Shown: positions 59,401 to 64,000 of the stretch, in pieces
Layout of the letters: the number at the start of each line of letters is the position of its first letter
Numbering within the stretch: position 1 is the stretch's first letter
Assembly (NCBI GenBank): GCA_012862575.1
Contig: BLSF01000019.1
Span: 124,001-188,000 of the forward strand
DNA: 64,000 bases
Direction of reading: 5' to 3'
DNA from: Parietichytrium sp. I65-24A
Lineage: Eukaryota; Sar; Bigyra; Thraustochytrida; Thraustochytriidae
Position numbers and translations under genes: made by a program
Notes under the pieces: model-generated
What the model was told of the DNA's origin: nothing
Database searches by the model: none
What the model saw: only the letters and a program-made list of their open reading frames with translations

Positions 59401-62400
59401 CAATTCCACGGACGCTACAGACAGAGCTTTACTCGGCCAAGCCGAGCCAGGATCTGGAGGCGGAAGTCAAGTTGGATCTTCCATGTCAGGTCCGCAAAGG
59501 AAGCATTCCGTTGACAAGCAGACGAAGCAGGGTCTGGCGTTTAAGCAACTGAAATATATTCGTCGGAAACTCTTCGACCAGTACCTTTTCGCGGCGGTGA
59601 GAAGAGGGCAGATAAACTCCGTCAATATTCTCCTCTCCAAGCGAGCAAGCATGTACGCCGGAGCAAATTTGAACGCCGTTGACGAGTACGGGCACACTCC
59701 GCTGTACATTGCCATTAAGCGAGGGCATGTCGAAACGGCCAAGCGACTCCTCCAGCTCGGAGCAAACGTCGAAATTAGAGACATCAATGGCCTGACGCCG
59801 CTCGCCCTGTGCTCGTATCTGGGAAATCTCAAGCTATGCCAGGAGTTGGTGCAGAGCTCTGCGCGAATTCTTGTCGTCGACAATATGGGGTTCACGCCGC
59901 TGCATCTTGCAGCGTACGAAGGCCACTTCAAGGTGTGCCAGTATTTGACTGAAAGGCTGCAACAAGAGAACCAGGCAAATGAGATCGTAGACCTCAACTC
60001 CAATATTCGAAACTTGCTTGCGCGGGACGCGTGGATGGGTTCAGACGAATCAAAGGCAAGGGGCAGAGCGGCGAAATTGAGGTCTAAATCCGTGGCCGTG
60101 GAACAGGCTAGGAGCGTCTCCATGTTTGCGACGATGATCAAAGCATCCATGAACCGAAAGACGCTCAGCAAAATTAATCCTCTGGACATTGGCGCGATTC
60201 CTTTGGAGCAAAATATCTTGTCCACCCCTCGCACACCGCGCGTATCCCAAGAAGTAAGCGACATACTTTCCACCCCGCGCGGCAGCTTGAATAGCGAATC
60301 TGGCGGCCATCGAGACGCTCAAATGGAGTCTTTGGCGGAGCTCAAGCTTGGAGATTTCTCGCCACTTTCGTTAGCGATCCGGTCCAACAATATTGACGTT
60401 GTTGAACTGCTTATTAAATTAGGAGGTAATCCCATGCAAGCCGACGGCAACAAAGATCGAGGAAGCATGTTCAGCCCATATGTTCGAGCATTGTTTCGTC
60501 ACATTGAGATGACAGAACAAGTGGAATTCTTCAAGGACCAAATCAGCCGACGAGTGATGATGGATTTGGAAGCCTCTGGAACCAAAGAGCAAACGAAAAT
60601 TGGCCTCTTGTTTGACAAAAGTAACCGGAAAGGTCGCGGAGGAAACCATTCCACCGACGAAGGCCTCGCGGAGGGGGATACTAATCGCCAGTATAGCAAC
60701 AACGCGAATTCAAGGCACAACTCCACGAGAGGAATGAATCAGGCGCTCGCACCATTCGGAAAGCGTCTGCAAATGATTCGCAAAGCAGATAGTCGTCTTA
60801 CCAACTTTTTTGGCTTCAACATCAAACAGGAGGAGAAGCAGTACCACGTAAGCAAGTCAACGCGCGAGTTGGATGAGCTTCTGGAGAAGGCACAGGAGGG
60901 GCGTCTGCACGCAGCGCGGATGGTGGAGGTCTTGAATCAGAGCAGCAAAGTTAGTGCATGGCGCAAGAAATGCGCGATCAAAATGTTTGTTAGAGAAACA
61001 TTCAACTTGTTGATGATGATTCTCCTGTTTGCCCTCGTCATCCAGCTCGCTCCTGACTATGACTTTGCGGCGGAGAATAATTGGGGCAACGAGTTGAGCG
61101 AATATTTTGAATCGCGACTCTCGGATGTGGACTCCCCAGCCGAATTTATTGATTGGATCGAAAATGATGTCTTGGCCACCTCTGTCCAATCGAGATACAA
61201 CCAAACAGCGTTGCTGCACTACAATGTCTTTTTTGGCAAGGTTTTGTTCGAGTCGTACATCCTGGACGACACCATCTCTGACTTTGAGGCCGCCTTAACG
61301 TACAGCTCGTCGTTGAGCGACTACGTAAGCCACAAGTGCGTCGAGCTGGACCAGCTGGCGGATATACAAGAAAAAATCGGGAACGTGTCATCCGATGGAA
61401 CGGTCAGGGAGCTGTCAGTGGATTTCAACATGTTCAATCCATACAGCAATGTGTTTGGCGCCGTTCAAGTGACGTTCTCGGCTTCCTACTCGGGGCGCAC
61501 GAGCATGGCGGTGGAGGTACTGCCTTTCCGGCTTCGATACAAGCGATTTCCGCCTTCGCGGCCTTTCCAGGTGGTCTTAGGGGTCATGGTGATTACGTTT
61601 TCTTTCTCCAAGGTGAAGGGGCTATTTTCCCACCGCCAGCGCAAGCGCAGCAAGCCAGAAGAGTGGATCACTGCCTTTTTGTTGCTTGGCATCTTGGTGT
61701 ACGATATTTATTTGTACGAGGTGATTCGTGTGATTCCAGAGGATCCGTTGTCGGCCACTGGTGCAGACTTTTCTTATTCGGCGTGCGACAGCAGCGTTCA
61801 CCTGGAGGACGTGTATCGGCTTTTGGAGATAGAACGGAGATGCTTTGCGGTGTTTTTCTTTCTTTCGGTGATCCCTTTGCTGAACGCAGCGCGTACTATA
61901 CCAAGCATTGGCCCGGTTGTCGTCGCGCTGTTGAACACGATGACGCACTCAGCGGTGCTCATTTACTTGATGGTGGTTGCAGTTTCGTGCTTTCTCATGA
62001 CGCTTACGTTTCACGTCGGGTTTGGCAGCGCTGGGGCAGGTTTGAGCACGTTTAGCGCCACGTTCGAGACACTGTTCCTTTCGCCTTTTCTGGACTCATG
62101 GGACGACATACAGGCCACGGAAACAACTGGAACGCTGGGGATGATCTTGGCGCTCTTTTACATTCTCTTTGGCACCATCACTCTCAACCTGCTCATTGCG
62201 ATCGTGACGGACGTATATCCCAGTTGTCGCTCCGCCAGCGACCGTCTGTGGGAGGAGATCATCACGCAAGGTATCGAAGAAAGCCTGAAAGATCTTGTGC
62301 ACGGCAATTATACCAAGAAGAACGCCCTGCATATAGACTTTTGGAACGAGGAGATGCTGCTCTCCGGCAAAGACGGCGTCAAGCACTGGCGCAAGGAGCC

Positions 62401-62518
62401 AGAGCGCAAGACTTCCGAGGTCGCGGACCTCAGGTCCCAGATCGCCTACCTCACCAAGCTCGTCGAGTCCCTCGTCGCCGACCGCGACCAGCCCCCATCC
62501 TGCGACAAGCAGAACTAA
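56423..62518 (+). CDS. polycystin/TRP-like channel with N-terminal nicotinamidase-like domain, ankyrin, UBR-like finger and RyR repeats
   Basis: One uninterrupted frame of 2,031 residues. Residues 15-215 match nicotinamidase: LLVIDVQNDF (Asp21), DWHPCNHCSF (Asp59, His61), WPDHCVQGTRGAE (His96) and GLATDYCVQYTVLDA (Cys166). The catalytic Lys position before GCNPQRDSYS is Ala121, so it is probably not an active enzyme. Ankyrin-like repeats follow (about 288-602), then a UBR-box-like zinc finger (about 624-691, CTFC...CLVCKDRCHG). Two RyR repeats (about 726-803, with NMHNVWARSKIENGWCFG; and about 914-992, with SNSHEVWASEKLRQGY) precede a second ankyrin set (about 1050-1340). From about 1524 there is a channel: S1, a 170-residue extracellular loop, then S2-S6 ending TITLNLLIAIVTDVY, as in polycystins/TRPML. 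A short C-terminal coiled coil ends the protein. Ligand gating is inference. Confidence 0.85.
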   Translation: MSDGHTPRKKRQTVRALLVIDVQNDFIDGSLAVPDAKAIIPVINKLRGKAFDFVYMCLDWHPCNHCSFRTNNPGSNLFQVLHLPSTGDAQIMWPDHCVQGTRGAEIHEDLVTEPSDIFTFAGCNPQRDSYSVFKDNGSAVLTDMRDLLEENNVTEIYAVGLATDYCVQYTVLDAKVLMQNVDVFFVQDGCKGIQETLVSSAMKKFEFEKIHVISSDGPEIGTLDDRKLNLTGTLQLTKRAVGWADLRIQEIDELYEYILYDGTSNVHEDLNRCVQMGYINQLCSWSCKNALHACCETGNVELLQYLISITEERQLLDFGARTKKDENALILAVTCKKKHVRLTLVQLLLTHASDSQQRELLYGQTAQQKLNALMLACRNGDCEVVERILSYNCSMYHLQITSTFGKTAIMFACMTDTQQHAAVIEVILRSQGTIEDRIGLLSQSDFEAWTSLHFAAKSGCFAGVDWSRCLDGYENVALLPVNAVTNSGITFLHLAAFNGKSEVIRAVLESHQPSKRRKNLLSAILKKGLRHKIKVNVPVKTTRDTELDLALQRRHLECARLLLRLGSHASTSSAPELHELLHRLVLMGDVEACESILNYADENRITVDDTLVELTQRMEHPETCTFSFAGYNNTITQFIYKCTFCGQHVCLVCKDRCHGAQSCRKDQIALDREHNPNAGWVAKGTVNTHCECNRERCCATAATDVRELEGYRYLPNPIASASINLSSKLSQLSKRIARNMHNVWARSKIENGWCFGRNKDDEQKFHPHLLPFSSLSYEGTKYNMDMAMETVKVIVALGYDLVRRDDSDKLSAITESSSQYDTEEKGAEKKTKLNLLVSSVNDIVQMSKEGGARKLLSPKAGNGGVGGGFSLDSKPHRRLAPLYQGEEGRTVKDVDLAWNADLPECKIIDTSTVRIPENLKFLVETLASNSHEVWASEKLRQGYRFAPARNIKPGLLLNSSLVPYEFLTKQEKLYLKEGIEETLKVILSFGWAINSTDATDRALLGQAEPGSGGGSQVGSSMSGPQRKHSVDKQTKQGLAFKQLKYIRRKLFDQYLFAAVRRGQINSVNILLSKRASMYAGANLNAVDEYGHTPLYIAIKRGHVETAKRLLQLGANVEIRDINGLTPLALCSYLGNLKLCQELVQSSARILVVDNMGFTPLHLAAYEGHFKVCQYLTERLQQENQANEIVDLNSNIRNLLARDAWMGSDESKARGRAAKLRSKSVAVEQARSVSMFATMIKASMNRKTLSKINPLDIGAIPLEQNILSTPRTPRVSQEVSDILSTPRGSLNSESGGHRDAQMESLAELKLGDFSPLSLAIRSNNIDVVELLIKLGGNPMQADGNKDRGSMFSPYVRALFRHIEMTEQVEFFKDQISRRVMMDLEASGTKEQTKIGLLFDKSNRKGRGGNHSTDEGLAEGDTNRQYSNNANSRHNSTRGMNQALAPFGKRLQMIRKADSRLTNFFGFNIKQEEKQYHVSKSTRELDELLEKAQEGRLHAARMVEVLNQSSKVSAWRKKCAIKMFVRETFNLLMMILLFALVIQLAPDYDFAAENNWGNELSEYFESRLSDVDSPAEFIDWIENDVLATSVQSRYNQTALLHYNVFFGKVLFESYILDDTISDFEAALTYSSSLSDYVSHKCVELDQLADIQEKIGNVSSDGTVRELSVDFNMFNPYSNVFGAVQVTFSASYSGRTSMAVEVLPFRLRYKRFPPSRPFQVVLGVMVITFSFSKVKGLFSHRQRKRSKPEEWITAFLLLGILVYDIYLYEVIRVIPEDPLSATGADFSYSACDSSVHLEDVYRLLEIERRCFAVFFFLSVIPLLNAARTIPSIGPVVVALLNTMTHSAVLIYLMVVAVSCFLMTLTFHVGFGSAGAGLSTFSATFETLFLSPFLDSWDDIQATETTGTLGMILALFYILFGTITLNLLIAIVTDVYPSCRSASDRLWEEIITQGIEESLKDLVHGNYTKKNALHIDFWNEEMLLSGKDGVKHWRKEPERKTSEVADLRSQIAYLTKLVESLVADRDQPPSCDKQN

Positions 62519-62570
62519 CTGTAAATGAAATGCACCCACCCCCGCGCGGCGCCGGCTCTTGCTCCAATCC

Positions 62571-62602
62571 GGAGAGAGAAAGAGAGAGAGAGAGAGAGAG
62601 AC
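62571..62602. repeat. GA microsatellite
   Basis: About 16 GA units with one AA interruption, just after the channel stop. Confidence 0.9.
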
Positions 62603-62855
62603 AACTAATAAACCAACAGTAACCTACCCTGCCCGTCCTTTTCAACCTCTCCTCCAACTGCAAGCAAGCCTTGCCCTTGTTCCCAACGCTGTGCGTTCCC
62701 GCACCAGCGCCTAGCTGCTCTTAGTCTGCCCTCCTGCCCCGCCGCGTACGTGCCCGCGTACCCAGTACCTATTACCTAGTACCTAGTACCTCCCCACCAA
62801 CTTGAACATACTTGACTGTGAGTTGAACATACTTGGACACTGTTTGAGCAGGTAG

Positions 62856-62871
62856 GTACTGAGTACCGGTA
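62856..62871. promoter_or_regulatory. GTACTGAGTAC overlapping TACCGGTA
   Basis: GTACTGAGTAC (62856-62866) overlaps TACCGGTA (62864-62871), which runs into ACGTACGTAC. The cluster ends 75 bases before the FAM21-like ATG, joining both recurring palindromes in one site. Confidence 0.45.
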
Positions 62872-62946
62872 CGTACGTACAAGTCCTCGAGTACCCTAGC
62901 GTCCTCAGCGTATGCGCAGGTGTCCTCGCAGGGCGCTGTTCCAAGC

Positions 62947-63297
62947 ATGAGCGACGGCACTCTGTCCCTGCGGCGCGCGGTGCTGCACGACCCCGTCGAC
63001 CGGGGAGTTTCGGGCGCGGACACTCGCGTACGCTGGTCGGCGGGCGCGGACACAGCGCTGCGCGAGGCGGTGGAGCAGCTGTGCTCGCGCGTGGACCAGC
63101 GGCAGCAGCGTGTGGCCGGCAAGCTGGCGCAGCTGGCGGCGGGAGCTGGCGCTTGCCGCGCGAGGGCCAGGTGCGCCGCGGCGGGGCTGCGCGCGCTGGC
63201 AGAGACGCACTTTATAGAGTTCAGGGTGTATGACGACGATGGGGACGCGCAAGTCGATCCTGGAGACCAGCGCAAGGGCCAGCAACAGCAGCAGCAA

Positions 63298-63329
<32 letters not shown>

Positions 63330-64000
63330 GCAGCAAGAGCTGCCGGAGAGCATGAACGCCGTGGAGAGGAGGGCGAGGACGCTGCGATGGGCGCTAGCGA
63401 ATGTCGCACTGGCGGACGGGGTATCGGCGTCGCCAGAGATACAAGAGGTGCGAGAGCCACAAGGCGTTGGAGAGCAGCCTGAGCAGCAGGGGAGTCCGGA
63501 GCGGCTTGCAATGCTGTCGCCGAATGAGACGCAAAAGTCGCAAGGTGATGATGCTGGAGCGTCAGATAAGAGTGATGCTGGGGAGTCAGCTGATTGTGGG
63601 GGGCAAACAGGGTTTTCAGCCGCACTGGCTGCAGTGCTGGCCACGAGAGTTGCCGCAGCGGAGAACGATGCTGTAATGGTTGAAGATCTCTCTGGCATGA
63701 AGGAGAAGAACCTCGTGAAAGGCTTGATCACGTCGAACGAAATGGCGCAGGACGATGGAGAAGGCGCTAGGAGCTCGTTGCCTTCCGAGTTGGTCGAGAA
63801 GTCTCCGCTTGTGGAAGACCGCGCTCAAGCGGGCGACATGGCGGCAGACGAGGGTCAAGTAGCCAGTAGCGACCAGGGGTTTAGAGAGAGCTTGGCAGCG
63901 TCAGTCGCTCGGCGCGGACCTCCCTTGCTCCCGAGACCTGCTCAGAAGCTTCCCAAGGGCAACGAGGAGCAATCTTGTGAAACTTTGCCGAATCATATGC
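62947..64000 (+). CDS. FAM21/WASHC2-like WASH-complex subunit, 5' part (runs off window)
   Basis: The frame from the ATG at 62947 is open to the end of the window, giving 351 residues of an incomplete protein. The first 100 residues match the FAM21 head: a Trp-Ser opening (RWSAGADTALREAVEQL), a helical bundle of the same length, and the signature ALAETHFIEFRVYDDD, close to animal SNTQFIENRVYDEE. In the family this head assembles with WASH, strumpellin, SWIP and CCDC53, while the long acidic tail binds retromer and capping protein. After the head comes a 19-residue polyGln run (63280-63336), then an acidic Ser-rich disordered region as expected of the tail. Longer-looking frames on the opposite strand are antisense to this Gln/Ala-rich coding. 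Confidence 0.75.
63280..63336 (+). repeat. CAG/CAA x19 coding polyGln
   Basis: Nineteen Gln codons, mainly CAG with four CAA interruptions, at the junction of the FAM21-like head and its disordered tail. Confidence 0.95.

Larger units (their letters stand above)
62519..62946. other. intergenic with GA microsatellite and GTAC palindromes
   Basis: 3' flank of the channel gene and promoter of the FAM21-like gene. It has a GA tract (62571-62602), TACCTAGTACCTAGTACC repeats (62770-62793), two ACTTGA-containing repeats (TTGAACATACTTG at 62801-62836), then the palindromes at 62856-62871. Confidence 0.55.

Noticed and set aside
62772-63731. 319-codon minus-strand frame rich in Ala/Cys/Ser
   Set aside because: Antisense to the FAM21-like coding frame; its Cys/Ala runs are the complement of CAG repeats, and the plus-strand frame has the family signature.
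1-64000. tRNA, rRNA or CRISPR features
   Set aside because: Scanned by eye for box B-like GGTTCGAATCC words, rRNA cores and regularly spaced repeats; none convincing. A tRNAscan or Rfam run could still find a missed small RNA.

Overview
The window is nuclear DNA from a flagellated, gene-dense eukaryotic microbe. The best guess is a stramenopile of the labyrinthulomycete (thraustochytrid) kind. That guess is an inference from four things: outer-dynein-arm docking and SSNA1 (basal body) genes; many signal-peptide, single-pass surface proteins with Pro/Thr 'APTxxPT'-type stalks; very few, short GT-AG introns (78-184 bp, GTRAGT donors); and classic eukaryotic housekeeping genes (NMD3, SmF, NF-YB, EAF6, SET1). 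I see no operons, CRISPR arrays, tRNAs, rRNAs or recognisable transposons.

Layout. 0-8.5 kb: a small type I membrane protein, the docking-complex coiled coil, a class 3 lipase, a PHD-finger protein and NF-YB. 8.9-15.3 kb: a SET1-like H3K4 methyltransferase, an HMG-CoA reductase with no membrane domain, and a cytochrome P450, all on the minus strand. 16.4-24.1 kb: an SLC38-type amino-acid transporter, an ammonium transporter, EAF6, a coiled-coil protein and a Thr/Glu-rich surface protein. 26.7-37.7 kb: a SOS1-type Na+/H+ antiporter (three exons), SSNA1, a TMEM62-like metallophosphoesterase, NMD3 and SmF. 39.9-44.8 kb: a Cys-rich surface protein, a tandem-DH RhoGEF and a RhoGAP. 45.5-54.1 kb: two head-to-head paralogous Asp-box propeller surface proteins around a 4.7 kb stretch without a recognisable gene. 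54.2-55.6 kb: a bacterial-type RNase HII. 56.4-62.5 kb: a 2,031-residue channel. 62.9 kb to the end: the 5' part of a FAM21/WASHC2-like gene that runs off the window.

The most striking gene is the channel at 56423-62518. One unbroken reading frame joins a nicotinamidase-like domain (catalytic Asp and Cys and the metal ligands kept, catalytic Lys replaced by Ala), ankyrin repeats, a UBR-box-like zinc finger, two RyR repeats, more ankyrin repeats and a polycystin/TRP-type six-helix channel with a large S1-S2 loop. This resembles in concept TRPM2, where a NUDT9-like domain has become a ligand sensor. I propose it as a channel with a nicotinamide/NAD-metabolite sensing pseudoenzyme.

Other themes. 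Three minus-strand genes (lipase, HMG-CoA reductase, P450) start with Arg/Ala-rich, presequence-like N-termini. RhoGEF, RhoGAP and a WASH-complex subunit all point to actin control. Short palindromes built on GTAC (TACCGGTA, GTACTGAGTAC, GTACTGACAGYGAGTAC) recur in gene-upstream DNA, and short tandem repeats sit just upstream of many start codons. Start codons were chosen as the first in-frame ATG; several open frames extend further upstream only through GTG/TTG codons and repeat DNA, which I treated as leader.
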